Assembly: GCA_038363925.1 (NCBI GenBank)
Contig: JAQQWL010000011.1
Coordinates: 3,410,001 to 3,474,000, forward strand
Direction of reading: 5' to 3'
Length of the DNA: 64,000 nt
Source of the DNA: Apiospora phragmitis
Taxonomy: Eukaryota; Ascomycota; Sordariomycetes; Amphisphaeriales; Apiosporaceae
A program made the translations under genes and the position numbers. Positions 33,030-44,931 of this stretch are shown here, one piece after another. The notes under the pieces were generated by a model. That model did no database searches. It had not been told where the DNA came from and worked only from the letters and a program-made list of their open reading frames with translations. Within the stretch, counting starts at the first letter, position 1, and each line of letters starts with the position of its first letter.

Positions 33030-34509
33030 CTTGCGCCGCCATGCGCCGGCAGCAGTGCGGCTGAAGAAGTGGTGTCGGTGCAATGACCGTCCGCCCGTTC
33101 GAAGCAAGCAAGCGAATGATTGAGTAGGTAGGTAGGTAGGTATCCGTGGCACCGATCAAGGCACGCCAGTTGGCGCAGCCGCACGAGTGTGACCTCGAGC
33201 AGTATAAGTGCCAGCTCGCGATAGCCGAGTGATCGCATGCGCAATGCGAATTGTATCAGTTTCGCATCAGGGCTCGTTAGGACGGCTGGAGCGGTTGCAC
33301 TTCGTCGCTCATTGCGCTGCGGTGCCAATTGACAGAAATTACGATAACGAGGTGTCCTCTTTACCACCGAGGTAGTACTGCTGCTTGCAAGCCTGGTATA
33401 CGCCAAATGTAACATCAATGAATAGTATAGTATGCCTTCACATAACGATCGCTGGTGGTTGAAGACCCTTGGGGACGACAGTCATCAGAGGCCATCATGT
33501 CGCTTATCAATACCAACAGCGTCTAGTATTGGCGATCAACTGATTCTGGCGATATCAGTGACACCTACCTTGCAGCCCTGCAGCGAGACCGTATTGGATG
33601 TCTTCCCACAGGGATGTCAGAGTCCCCGCTACCCACTCTGGCTGCAACCCCGACAATGCAGGAGCTGTCCTCGGGAATGTGGGGGTTGGGGATGTCATCA
33701 TGTTGATGCATATGTTCCAAGGAATACTGTGACGAATGGTATGGCTGTGAGTACAGCTCCCGGCCGATGCTGCTCGACTTTACCGCCAACAGTCGGTGAA
33801 CATGTCATTATACATGCTCTAACTAAGCCCACGAGGTCATGAAAGGATACTTCGTAGATCAATCTCCATGACGCGCCAACGATAAGCACTCTGGAGTTAG
33901 TGGAGCTGTGTTCACTCTCAGATTCGTGCTGACTCACCTCTGCTATGGGTTATTCTGAACGATATCGATATGCGGGAGGAAATGCATTTATGTAAGACAT
34001 GGAAGGACTGCAACACCTAATCACCTCGCATCCCGGGTGGTGTGGTCACTATGGCCACATACACACCCTGCAGGTACATTCACATGAGATGCCTGAACTG
34101 GAATAACCGTTGATCAATGGCCTTGATGTCGGGGTCTGGTAGTTGGAATAGGTGGATTGAATAGACAGCCTGTTCCCACTTTCACTTGATCAATTGGAGG
34201 GCGCTATTGCCTAACTTTAGTCCGACATTTGCGCTAACACCAGACCCGTACGGAGTACTGAAGCCGTGCACAGCGCCTGCCTTTAATGACCAGAAGCCTA
34301 GCACGTGCCTTCGCGTTTTCGATTTTATTGACTTGCCACCGAATCGCGCTCCCTCCAACACGCCTCTGACCTATCTATCAATCTCAATTTCCGTGGCAAT
34401 TGTTCTTCAATCTTCTCACACTCCCAACCTTCGCCCCAAGTAGACTATAGCTGCTCCTTTGTTGTACAGATCATTTTGTCGGAAAAAGAGACGCCACGCG
34501 ATACTCAAG
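33030..34509. other. Divergent promoter region between permease and RAD51
   Basis: A (AGGT)n run of about 4 units lies at 33124-33142 in the permease leader. A short coding-like stretch on the minus strand (33590-33701, opening MMTSPTPTF and containing PEWVAGTLTSLWEDIQYGLA) ends at a donor-like GTAGGT, but I cannot extend it, so I do not call a gene. Confidence 0.4.
33124..33142. repeat. (AGGT)n microsatellite
   Basis: About four tandem copies of AGGT, about 95 bp upstream of the permease start codon. Confidence 0.7.
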
Positions 34510-35697
34510 ATGTCTGAAGAGTACGAAGAAGTACAGAATGGGGACGATAGTGGCATGACTGGCCCTGGCGCACCCACGCCACTTTCGGCACTCGAGGTAC
34601 GCATCAGCCTTGGAGTACCGTTCTTATATCAGCCGGACAGATACTGACTTGCTCATAACAGGGTGTCGCTGGCCTTACAAAGCGTGATATTCAGTTGATC
34701 ACGGATGGCGGTTTCCAGACTGTCGAGTCTGTTGCTTACACGCCGAAGCGTGTACTTGAGCAGATCAAGGGTATTTCTGAGCAAAAGGCTAACAAGATCT
34801 TGGCTGAAGGTATGGATGCCCCCACGGCCTCGCACGATCCGTTTGATAGATAAAAGAAGTATACATAGACTAACATGTGCCACAGCCTCAAAGTTGGTGC
34901 CGATGGGCTTCACAACGGCAACAGAGATGCACCAGCGGAGAAGTGAGCTGATTTCCATCTCCACGGGTTCCAAAAACCTCGATACTCTCTTGGCCGGTGG
35001 TGTCGAGACTGGATCAGTCACTGAGCTCTTTGGCGAGTTTCGTACCGGCAAGAGCCAAATTTGCCACACGCTGGCCGTTACCTGTCAGCTTCCCTTCGAC
35101 ATGGGCGGCGGCGAGGGCAAGTGTCTCTACATCGACACCGAGGGCACATTCCGACCTGTGAGGCTGTTGTCCGTTGCCAATCGGTTTGGTCTGAATGGCG
35201 AGGAGGTGCTTGACAATGTTGCCTACGCACGAGCCTACAACTCTGACCATCAGTTGCAACTCTTGACTCAGGCATCGGCCATGATGTGCGAGACGCGATT
35301 CTCGCTGTTGATCGTAGACAGCGCCACGTCACTCTACCGAACGGATTTCCTGGGCAGAGGAGAACTGTCTTCCCGCCAGACACACTTGGCCAAATTCATG
35401 CGTACGCTGCAGAGGTTGGCAGATGAGTTCGGCATCGCGGTTGTCATAACCAACCAGGTCGTTGCTCAGGTTGACGGTGGACCGAGTGCCATGTTCAATC
35501 CGGACCCAAAGAAGCCGATTGGAGGTAACATTATTGCCCATGCCTCGACCACTCGAATCAGCTTGAAGAAAGGTCGCGCAGAGACACGTATCGCGAAGAT
35601 TTACGACAGCCCGTGCTTGCCAGAGAGCGATTGTCTGTTTGCTATCAACGAGGATGGTATTGGAGACCCGGCTTCCAAGGACATGGAGAAGGACTGA
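34510..35697 (+). CDS. RAD51: RAD51 recombinase
   Basis: Nuclear strand-exchange ATPase for homologous recombination and meiosis (Neurospora mei-3). Exons 34510-34596, 34662-34809 and 34886-35697. The N-terminal acidic segment [15 protein letters not shown] leads into the helix-hairpin-helix domain ([20 protein letters not shown]). The core has Walker [30 protein letters not shown], Walker [15 protein letters not shown], loop L1 [11 protein letters not shown] and loop L2 within [20 protein letters not shown], then [17 protein letters not shown] and [20 protein letters not shown]. Total length about 348 residues, normal for filamentous fungi. No frame break. Upstream sequence is the shared divergent promoter with the permease; no MCB box (ACGCGT) is seen close to the start. 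Confidence 0.97.
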
Positions 35698-36509
35698 GCG
35701 GGTGGGTAATTGGAGGTCATCGACAGAGATCTCTACCAAAACAAGATAATTCCATGATGATATTACGACATGGGAGGATGGATAAATTAGCATAGCTTTT
35801 GGCGTTGGGCGGTCAGATCTGCATACTTGCTTTGAATCTCGCACCTTGTTTGTCCCTGTATAAGCAGGATTACGGTTCAGCATGGCGACTGCAGTTTGAG
35901 TGAAATGGTATTTGTTTTGGCATTGCATACCTATTTAATAATTTGGGTCCTGCTCCTCCTTCGGCTACCTTGAGATTTGTACTGGTTATGCCATAAGACA
36001 CCCGACATTGATGGAATCTAGTTCATGAAGCCCCCCCCCCCTAGAACAAAAGCAACTCGTGAACACTTGCCTGGCTATTTTGATCATGGCAGGCACTCGA
36101 AAACTACACCAACTAACAGCCGTTCCTCGGCATAGATAATAGATGGGGAATCTCGTGCCTGACTGATTCAAACGATCAGAAGTATACAGGTGCTCCTTAT
36201 GCTAAGTACCTAACGTTAGACACTCTCAGTGCTGTAGGCAGTACTGGCACGCTGGGTCCACAAAAAGCCAAGCTCAATTGCAAGTGGTGCCAACCCAAGC
36301 CAGCCCAAGCTTTGACGGTCGCCCAGTAGCATAGCAAGCAGTAGCAAGCAAACATCGGGCAAACAAATCCATTCAATAATTATTCTGAAAGCTCTCCATC
36401 ACCGCGTCTCGGCAACATAGAGCATTACAAACCGCGCCCAACATCGCAATCAACCCAGCACCACAGTATATATTGCGCGCTGCCAGAGCGCAGCCTTGAT
36501 GGGCTCGGC
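35698..36509. other. Intergenic region with C11 tract
   Basis: Same-strand spacer between RAD51 and NUP120. An 11-base C run lies at 36031-36041. No supported gene. Confidence 0.5.
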
Positions 36510-39500
36510 ATGGCTTCCAGGGAACTCTTGTATCTTCACAAGGAGACAAAACTAAATCTTGAACCGCCTTCAAGCTCCTACCTCGTTGATGTTAAGCTCC
36601 CATCCGTCAGCTCTCAAGGCCGTCGCAGCTCCATCCGAGCCAACAACACAGAGGACGAGAAGGTCTTCCGAATACAAAACTGCGCTACAGCTTCCTCCAT
36701 CTACCACCGAAAGCACCATGCTGGCCCCAAGAGTTTCCTGTGGAGGATTCTTGACGACAACACCATCCTCAACCTGCGCGCCGTCGATGTTGGTAAGACG
36801 AAGAAGGGCCCCGATGCAAAATGTAGTCCTCAATCTTCGCTTCCCGCATCCCATCCGCCGTTCCTGTGTCGCGCTCGCCGACCCTATAGACCACGATGCG
36901 CTTACGGTCTTCGTGGTGGACCGGACGAATCATCTCTACACACTAACTTTGCGACCTGATCATTTCCGCAGACCATCCGCATCCGAGGCTGGTCTCGCTG
37001 ACTCGTGCAAGATATACACGTCTTCCGGCTTCAGTTTCAAAACTCCTCACAGGCTCCTTGCTGTCAGTGACGATCTTCTTGTCGTGACAGTGCACGATGG
37101 CGGTAACATTCGACTGGACCGAAACAAGGCTCATGACGGTGAGTTCACAGCAATAATTGCTGCTTTGTTTACATGACTAACTCAGTTCTAGCTTCGAGCC
37201 ATCCATGGAAAGAGACATTCTACAACTCCAAAGGGTGGACCCAAGGCTTCAAGAGCTTCCTGAAAGGCAGCCATACCGTCAAGTACGGCGGTGTCAACAT
37301 GGATCTTGCCGCAGCAACCTCAGTAGCTGTGTCCGATTTCGGCCTCAACAACAACAATCTTTATTTGTTTACAGTTTGTCTCGATCATCGGCTGCGTACT
37401 TGGGATCTCAAATCCGGGCAGATCCTCGAAGCAAGAGACTTGCTCGATGCTGAACGAAATCCCCAGGAAATCGGCAAATGGACTATTGATCCATCGCAAA
37501 GTAACCTGATTCAAATCGTTGGCACAACCGAAGGCAAACGCACATGTGTTACGTATTCCCCCATCGGCACTGGAGAATTCAAGTTCTGGAGTATCGAAGC
37601 CGACCAAGAGGGTCTGACGATCCGCGACTTATTTCCGCGTACGCGGCTGATTCCGTCACCTCCGTCTGGCTCAGATGTGTGGACTATTGCCGACTTCGTG
37701 GTGGCGCAAAATGCATCACGGGAAACTCGGGTCGGGATATTGTGGAAGAACAACATGAACCATCAAGTTCAGCATCTTGAATTCCAGATTGGAGATGTGG
37801 AAGAAGCCTGGCAATCGGGTTGGACTGCCACTGTCCCTGACCGGACAAGCCCTCGGGCACCAGAGCCTAATGCTTGTGACCCTACCGATGTTTCGGAGAA
37901 GTGGTTGCAAGTGATACTGTATCCTGGTAGATTCACACGGGCCACGCTTGAAACCGCCCTTTCCATATACGAGCGAGGTCTTGGGACCCGAAAAGAACCA
38001 TATTCGCGCGCTAGTCAGGGCTTGGCTGAGGCTATATGCTCTGCTATTGCATCAACTTCATCGCTGGATCGAAGCTCGTCGGGCGGCATGGATTACGAAT
38101 CATTCCGGAACTCGAGCGATCAGCAGTGGCGATGGTTTTGTCGCCTGGTCTTGGAACTTGATAAGCAGCGTGGAGAGGCCTTGGCCTTGGCCTTTGATGT
38201 CGACTCTGAATTAACCTGGGTGGTTTTTGCAGACAGCTTATCTGCCATTAGGGAGTGCAACCAGTTGGAGCAGATCTCCCATAATCCCACGGCTAGTTTC
38301 GAAGGACTGGACCTTGTTGCTACCCTTGTCACCACTGGTTTGACATTTTTCGACGGGTTCTCGGACAGCATGCGTGATATATGCTATTCAGTACTTCGCT
38401 CAGAACTGTTTGAGGACTCGCCCAAGACAGATCGCGAGCGGATCCAATATTTTTCAGACAAAGCTGGGTTCTGGCGGCAGACATCCGACGAGGACTGTGC
38501 CGTGGTCACTGATGCCTTTGGGCAAACCTTCCAGTCAGTGGTCCTCGATTTGTACCAGAAGCTTTCTGAGCTTATGGACCCTCCTGCGGATTCGATGCGG
38601 GAAAGCCAGGAGCCTTTGACTGAATTCGGACGAAAGCTGGCCGTGAGAGCAGTTCAACAGATGGCAGAGCTGCGCTGGAATATCTGTTTCAGTCAACTGG
38701 TCCTACTAGTCCATATGGAGTTCGAGTTTGACAACCCTGAAGACGCATTGAGCAGAAGATTTGACATTGGCACAGTCTACCGATATCTGATTAGATGTCT
38801 ACGTAGGCTTGAACTAGTCCGATGGCTGGCGAAAACACAGATTACGGTGCCGCTGGCGAAGACAGAGAGATCGAACTCCGTGGGAGGCTCTCCAGTTGTT
38901 GCGAAGCGATCAGGGGAGGATACCCAATCTATCACAACATTAGAGTGGACTACAGGCCACCTGCTGGAAGTCCCAGACAGCCGTCCCATCGCCTTTGGCA
39001 TCACCGACGTTGCTTCCAACTTCTGTACCTCAGACAGCAGTATTGAGCTGCCTTCGCAGAATCTGCAGTGCGCCCTTTTAGTGCAGAGCAGGTCGGACTT
39101 GGCCACAGAGCTGGCTCCATTCTCGGAACTCGATCCCTTTTCTACCTATGTGCAAGGACGAGTCCATCTTGCGCAAAGGGACTTCACCACAGCTGCCACA
39201 TACTTCAAGAAAGCAGCTTATGGTCTCAGTAAGGCTTGCAAATCATCCTCTTTCAATCATTCGCTAACTGCTCTCACAACAGGCGTCACTCGGAAGCATC
39301 CAGAAAAGCAAAGTAGTGGCTTGCTTGATGATACGGAATGGCGACTATTCTATCGGGACTCCCGCGATATTATTCCCACATAGTAGCGCTTTTCGAGAGA
39401 CAGAAGGCGCACTCATACGTGGTGGAGTTTGCTCGGCTAGCTCTTGAGTTCGTCAATGCCAAGACACCAGATGCCGCCGAGGTGCGAACGGAAATTCAAA

Positions 39501-40117
39501 GCCGCTTGTTCAGCGGTGCCATCGGCGTCTCTCACTTCGACTTGGCTCATTCCACGCTGGTAGCCATGTCCGATCATGCTCTACAGCACTCATGTCTGCG
39601 GACACTCATTCAGAAGATGTGCGACAACTTGCATAATGCAGAGCTCGTTCAGTTGCCTTTCCCCAACCTGGAGAACGCGGTCGACGACATTCTCGCCCAG
39701 AAGTGCCAGACCACCCAAGACGTCGTTACCGGCATTCCCTACCACCAGATCCTCTACGCGTGGCGCACCAAGCGCAACGATTACCGTGGAGCAGCCGCCA
39801 TCCTTTTGGACCGCATACATAAATTACAACAAATTGGAGAGTTGGACGAGCCAAATGGTGACGATGTCTTGGACACGGCCGTGACGAGACAGTACCTCAT
39901 GTTGATCAACGTCCTGAGCTGCGTGGATCACAAGCAGGCGTGGATCGCGACAGAGGAGCCGCTGTCGAAAGATCAACCAGCAAATGGTACGCCGAAGAGG
40001 AAGGTGGTGACGTTGGCTGATATCCGCAGCAAGTACCAGAATGAGCTGGACCGCGTTGCTGCCATACAGAACAACCAATTCGGATTCGCCGCAGGGGACG
40101 AGATGGATGTTTTGTGA
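36510..40117 (+). CDS. NUP120: Nucleoporin NUP120 (Nup84/Y-complex), two frame breaks
   Basis: Scaffold subunit of the nuclear pore Y complex (human NUP160). Exons 36510-37138, 37192-39228 and 39283-40117. The N-terminal beta-propeller begins MASRELLYLHKETKLNLEPP and continues FPHPIRRSCVALADPIDHDA, LTVFVVDRTNHLYTLTLRPD, then SHPWKETFYNSKGWTQGFKS, which is typical of fungal Nup120. The C-terminal helical part has RYYSHIVALFERQKAHSYVV, EFARLALEFVNA, and ends KYQNELDRVAAIQNNQFGFA. Two frame breaks interrupt it. At 36818-36821 four A occur where three keep DVGKTKKGPDA in frame with NVVLNLRFPHP. At 39355-39357 GGG needs a fourth G to pass from DDTEWRLFYR to GLPRYYSHIV. The gene is unlikely to be a pseudogene, since both breaks are single-base and the rest is intact. 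It is tail-to-tail with VPS26. Confidence 0.88.
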
Positions 40118-40436
40118 TGAGAGAAGTGAAAATGAAGTAGAGAGGGCATATCTTGAGAGATGATGTATAGTAACAAAAACGTCGTTGCTGATTAATGATA
40201 TCTTTTCGGTGGTCTCACATGGTGTTTGTTCTCTTAACTTTCGGAATAATAAGGGGGAAAGGTAAGGGCTGCCGAGGGGCCTAATGGTGCATAATGATCT
40301 GGATATTGTCCGTATTTTTATTACAAGAGTGCCTCTAAAGACCTATGAACGCCATGCCACCCATGCTCAAGAATTCACCAGCAACTGCCTTAAGTACAAA
40401 AATAGGGGGTAGGTAACCCGCCGCAACGTCCCAGCT
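40118..40436. other. Convergent intergenic region
   Basis: Short tail-to-tail spacer between NUP120 and VPS26 holding both 3' UTRs; nothing else seen. Confidence 0.5.
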
Positions 40437-41688
40437 CTATCCTTCAACAGGCATAGGCATAGGCCGTGCGGGATCAGGCACAGCAGTGATTTGTGATTGA
40501 CCCGTTACGACGTCGGGTGCTTGCCGGTATAGGATGATTTCAGACTGCTTGAAGTATCGTCTAGCATCCTCGTCAATCAGCACCAGACTCAGGTAGTATC
40601 TTGTAGAGAACTTCTTATTGACGTCCCGGAATGTCGGCGTCAAGTCAAAGCCGCCGAGGAAAAGGCGAATAGGGATGGTCTCGCCTCGAGATGGAGAACC
40701 GTCCATGATCTATAGACCGGGTCTGTCAGTACTGCACCCCTAACATGAAAATTTCTCGGGAGGGAGAAGGGGGCTGTTGGGCTTACCTCGAAGCGCACAA
40801 GTGTCTCGCTCTCGTTGTATTGGTTCGGGGCGGCGCCCGTGGTCTCGCGCCGGATGATGCTCAGTTCCATGTGCTTGATCTTCAGTCGGACCAGCAGGAA
40901 GTAGATGCGGCCGACAATAACATCCTTCAGATGGTACTTGCTCTTGGAGTACTCGAATTCGATGTGGAGGCAGTCCTCGATTCCCACGTCCATCTTGATG
41001 CTACTGTTGATCTCGGGGGGAATCCGGTAGCTGTAGACCCAGATGTCCTTTTCGCGGATGACATCGGCCATGCGGCGGGAGACGGTGACGCGGACCAGGT
41101 AGCGCAGCTTCACGTTGATGCCGTTGTACGACTCGTATTGCTTCTCCACGTTCTTGAAGTTGAAGTCGAACGTCTGCGGGTGCTGCAGCTCGCCCGGCGC
41201 CGCGAGCTCCTGGTTGAGCGAGAGGAATTCGTAGTGGTTGCCGCGGTCGAAGAACATCTCTGAGGGCCGTCTTAGTTTCTTTCTTCACCGTGTGGGTGCC
41301 TGTAAAGAAAAGAGGACAAAGATAAAGTCAAGGGCAAACTGAGGGGGAAGGAGGTGGTGCATGGGCGGGCTATCGCGACCGTTTGCGCAGGGTGCCGGGG
41401 AGAAGAGAATAAAGGAGAGGGATGTGTAGTATCATTGCTTGCTTATGCTGCTGCTGCTGCTATTCACGTACCTATTGTGCCGATAAACTGCACCTTGATG
41501 CCTGTGTGCTCTAACCTCTTGCCATCCTTGGGTCGTATCGTCACGGCGCCCTTGACGCTCTCGCCGTCCATGTACAGCGGCGCCTTCTCCCGTCGGTTCT
41601 TGTCGAGCTTGACGTCGACCATGGAGCGCTCGTCGGCATCTTCGAGGACCACGTCGATGTCTGATGGGGTAGCAAAGAAGTACGACAT
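40437..41688 (-). CDS. VPS26: Retromer subunit VPS26
   Basis: Arrestin-fold subunit of the retromer, which recycles cargo from endosomes to the Golgi or plasma membrane. Exons (minus): 41472-41688, 40787-41259 and 40437-40709. The protein starts MSYFFATPSDIDVVLEDADE and carries the family blocks VKGAVTIRPKDGKRLEHTGI and KVQFIGTIE, then MFFDRGNHYEFLSLNQELAA, SYNGINVKLRYLVRVTV, IEFEYSKSKYHLKDVIVGRI and YFLLVRLKIKHMELSIIRRE. The last exon gives ETIPIRLFLGGFDLTPTFRD and VNKKFSTRYYLSLVLIDEDA, and ends in a short proline tail. The first intron is unusually long for this window (212 nt) and contains a small CAG run. No frame break. The gene shares a 1.1-kb divergent promoter with RPL9. Confidence 0.96.
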
Positions 41689-42789
41689 GGCTGCAAGGCT
41701 CAATTGGATAACGGGTGGTGGTGGGTGGTATAGAGATATAATGCGATGTTCGGCCGTCCGTCTCTGTCGCGACGCAGCCTAGGTAGCTTCAAGAGAGTGC
41801 CTGTGCCTGGGGGAGGTGGAGCTCTGCGGGTGCTCTGCTGCAATCGTCACTGCAGTAAGTAGGTAGACACAGGCGGACAGGGACAAACAGATAGCACTGA
41901 CGCACTGAGGTAGTTTGCAGGCAGTTTACTCGCCGACCGATGCATGTGGGGATGTCAATGTCGGTGCTCACCAAAGGCCGGGAATTACCAGTTGACTGAT
42001 GCTGGTATGAAGAAGACCAATCAACTTGCAGTATGACAGGTAGAAGTCATCACAAAGACAGTACTTTCACAAATAAGTTGCAACAACTATCCGAACATCA
42101 GGATTTATGTAGATTCATCAAGGAGCTTGGGCACCTGTTCCATTCCAGCTCAAGCAGGTCACGCATGCTACGCTATGTGGCTGAAAGACGACAGGGTTGA
42201 AGTTACCAAGGTATGGATTCAGAATAGACGGAAGCCAGCTCGCAATTCCTCGTAAGAGCCAAATATCCTGCGATGGTAGTTACAGTTATCGAGCAAGCCA
42301 GCATGTTTTGGGCTACTTAATCTCTTATCCAGAAGTATGTTGCATGTAACAGAAATACAGAAATACAGGTGACAGGGGAGCTTGAGCTCAGCCCAAGGGT
42401 TTCAAGTGGGGTCCTCGGCCTTCAGCCACGTCCCCATCAGTTCAGCCACAGCTCGCTCCGATAAGGTGCAAGTGTGCCCTAGTGTGCCTCGCCTTTCACA
42501 ATTTTTTACGAGTAATTTTTGGTGCGGGCTAAGCATTCTCACTCCGAAATTGATTGAATCTATCTCGACGTCTGGCTTGTGGTCCCGAAATTGGACTTCA
42601 CATCACCGCATCTCAACTCCTTCAGGTATGCACATGCCCCCAGCCATTTCACTCCCGACCTGCCTTGCCGTCGTCGACATTCTCGAGATCCGATTTTCTC
42701 GAGAATTGCTGCAGTAGCCCTGGCATCAAATAACTAACCTCAACCATTTCCGAGCATACAGGTCGACATCCGCCAACCCCGACGACAAG
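41689..42789. other. Divergent promoter region VPS26/RPL9, including an RPL9 leader intron
   Basis: Head-to-head spacer. The 3' end holds the RPL9 leader and its intron (listed separately). No independent gene is seen. Confidence 0.55.
42626..42761 (+). other. Likely 5'-UTR intron of RPL9 with a perfect hairpin
   Basis: Donor CAG|GTATGC at 42626, branch-like AACTAACC near 42732 and acceptor CATACAG ending at 42761 define a 136-nt intron just before the RPL9 start at 42790. Leader introns are common in ribosomal protein genes. Inside it, 42679-42706 is a perfect 9-bp stem (ATTCTCGAG and CTCGAGAAT) with a 10-nt loop. No C/D box pair is visible, so I do not call a snoRNA. Confidence 0.6.
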
Positions 42790-43656
42790 ATGCGTTACAT
42801 TCACAGCGAAGAGACCCTGGAGGTGCCCGAGGGCGGTACGTGATTCTGATTCTTTTTCTTGGAGGATTTCAATTTTGGCAGCTTGCGCACAGCATGGGCG
42901 GCATGGGAGGGGAAGCAATGGATTTTCGACATGCAGGGAAAAAATTATCAACGAATGCGACAACCACCCATCAATCAATATACTAACCTAATTTCTTTAC
43001 AAATAGTCTCGGTCCAGATCAAGGCCCGTAATGTCACCGTTACTGGTCCCGAGGGTATGCAATCTCCCGAACCCCGGCGTCGGTGATTTCGTCTAATGGA
43101 GGAAGTAGGCAAGCTGTCCAAGGACCTGAGCCACTTGGCTGTCAACTTCTCCCACCCCAAGAAGAACGTTATCGGCATCGAGATCCACCACGGCGCCCGC
43201 AAGAACGTCGCCGCTCTCCGTACTGTCCGTACCCTCATCAACAACCTGATCACCGGTGTGACAAAGGGCTACAAGTACAAGATGCGTTACGTCTACGCCC
43301 ATTTCCCCATCAACGTCAACATCGACAAGAACTCCGAGACCGACTGCCACGAGGTCGAGATCCGCAACTTCCTTGGCGAGAAGATTGTTCGCCGCGTCGT
43401 CATGCGCCACGGTGTCGACATTGAGCCCTCCAAGAACCAGAAGGATGAATTGACGCTGACCGGTATCTCCCTGGAGGATGTCTCACAATCTGCCGCCGAT
43501 ATCCAACAGATCTGCCGCGTCCGCAACAAGGATATCCGAAAGGTAAGAGAGATGGACAATTGACTTTCTGGGAAATACTTACTGACATGACCCGCCTCGC
43601 AGTTCTTGGACGGTCTGTACGTGTCGGAGAAGGGCCACATCGAGGATGATGCTTAA
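42790..43656 (+). CDS. RPL9: 60S ribosomal protein L9 (uL6)
   Basis: Large-subunit ribosomal protein uL6. Exons 42790-42835, 43007-43054, 43109-43542 and 43603-43656, with the many 5'-biased introns normal for ribosomal protein genes. The start MRYIHSEETLEVPEG joins VSVQIKARNVTVTGPEG, then KLSKDLSHLAVNFSHPKKN, MRYVYAHFPINVNIDKNSET, EIRNFLGEKIVRRVVMRHGV and SAADIQQICRVRNKDIRK, ending FLDGLYVSEKGHIEDDA. All splice phases agree and no frame break is seen. The first coding intron is long (171 nt) with a CTAAC branch site close to its acceptor. A leader intron precedes the gene. It is expressed from a divergent promoter shared with VPS26. Confidence 0.97.
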
Positions 43657-44931
43657 AAAAGGGGCGGAAATGGATCGGACGTCATGGTTTCTTTGCTGCT
43701 TTTGGGTCTCATTAAGGAGTGACCGGGGTTCTACATTTGCATCACTTACGTGGCAAGATTAGCTACGAAAATGGAACGGATCCTTTACGAAGCACAACTC
43801 GATCTCCCCCAATGTGACACCAATGAGCCTCCCTTGGCCCGCGGAGCAGTCGACTCAACTCCAGATTTGATGCTCGGCATCTTGCGAGGACGCTTGCTAG
43901 CTGAGTTCGGTACAGGAAGGTTCATCTATGTATTGATCTTCTCGAGTTATGGAGTCAAGTATGGGTGACGATGTTACGATTGTAGCTACTCGTGGATCAC
44001 CGAGTTCACTGGTAATATACCAGTTAAACCAGCCATTCTTCATGCAGGGCCCCGATGTCCCGTCAAGATTGCATCGCTTCTGGTTGATTTATGCTCGTTG
44101 CTGCAACCGAATGAGTTCAACCATAGGATACTGGGTTCGAATGCAAGGCATGGACAAGTTAAGTTGTAGAGCATAAGTTCGGGAAGCACCTGAGTGCATG
44201 AGGATCAAACGTGATTATCCTTATACCAAGTCTAACTTGCCCAGGGGAATTCTCAAAACAAAAGCAAAATTACAATAAAGCAAGCATATTTCCAGGGCCT
44301 CATATATTCAGGAGAAGAAGCAATCGTATATTCCTTTCTCATGACGTCTCATTCAGTCCAAAACTAGTAGTTCATCGGGTCGCATATTCTCATTCCGTCC
44401 GCCCTTCACGTTCCACTTCCTCAACCAAGGAAACCAGTTAAATATGCCACTGGGCCAAAAGCCGACGCGCCGGCATTGACCCAAATGGTATATCGGTATA
44501 TGTCTTGTCAGAACCAACAAAACCCCGGTTTTTGTTTCCAATCTTCTTTTCCAGACGAACATACGTCTTATCTCGTCTCATCTCGTTCCGTTCGTCTCCC
44601 TCGCGGAAAACAATTACTCGTGAAAAGTGCCAAAAAATTCTTTTAAATAGGAAAATCATGAAGACCACCAACCAGTCTTCCTCTTCCCCTTGATGACAAA
44701 AAATTCCAGAACGCCGGGGTGTCATGATCTGTGTCACGTGATATGGGAGCAGGGGGGTTGGTTTGTAATCTAGTGTTGATATTTGCTGATTCGGGGGAAG
44801 TGCTTATTATAGACAGATCGGTATTGTATGTGTGTTTATTGGAGAGAGGAGTAAATCTTCGTCCAGGGAAGGTGAAGTATGTCGTGTACACACGTCTCAT
44901 GTGTCAAAAGGTTCTGAGGGCTGCTACGAGC
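43657..44931. other. Convergent intergenic region of 1.3 kb
   Basis: Tail-to-tail spacer between RPL9 and the transmembrane-protein gene. Small frames here have no protein-like features. No repeat or RNA gene is recognised. Confidence 0.5.

Noticed and set aside
33590..33701. Short coding-like stretch on the minus strand (MMTSPTPTF...)
   Set aside because: It looks protein-like for 37 codons but I found no acceptor or second exon to extend it.
36792..36827. 34-nt intron in NUP120
   Set aside because: Donor GTAAGA and acceptor TGTAG exist, but the length is below usual fungal introns, and removing it would delete sequence that reads as coding.
42836..43006. snoRNA in RPL9 intron 1
   Set aside because: No convincing C/D or H/ACA boxes with paired ends were seen.
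44120..44150. tRNA-like B box (GGGTTCGAATGC)
   Set aside because: No A box or acceptor stem pairing in the right spacing on either strand.
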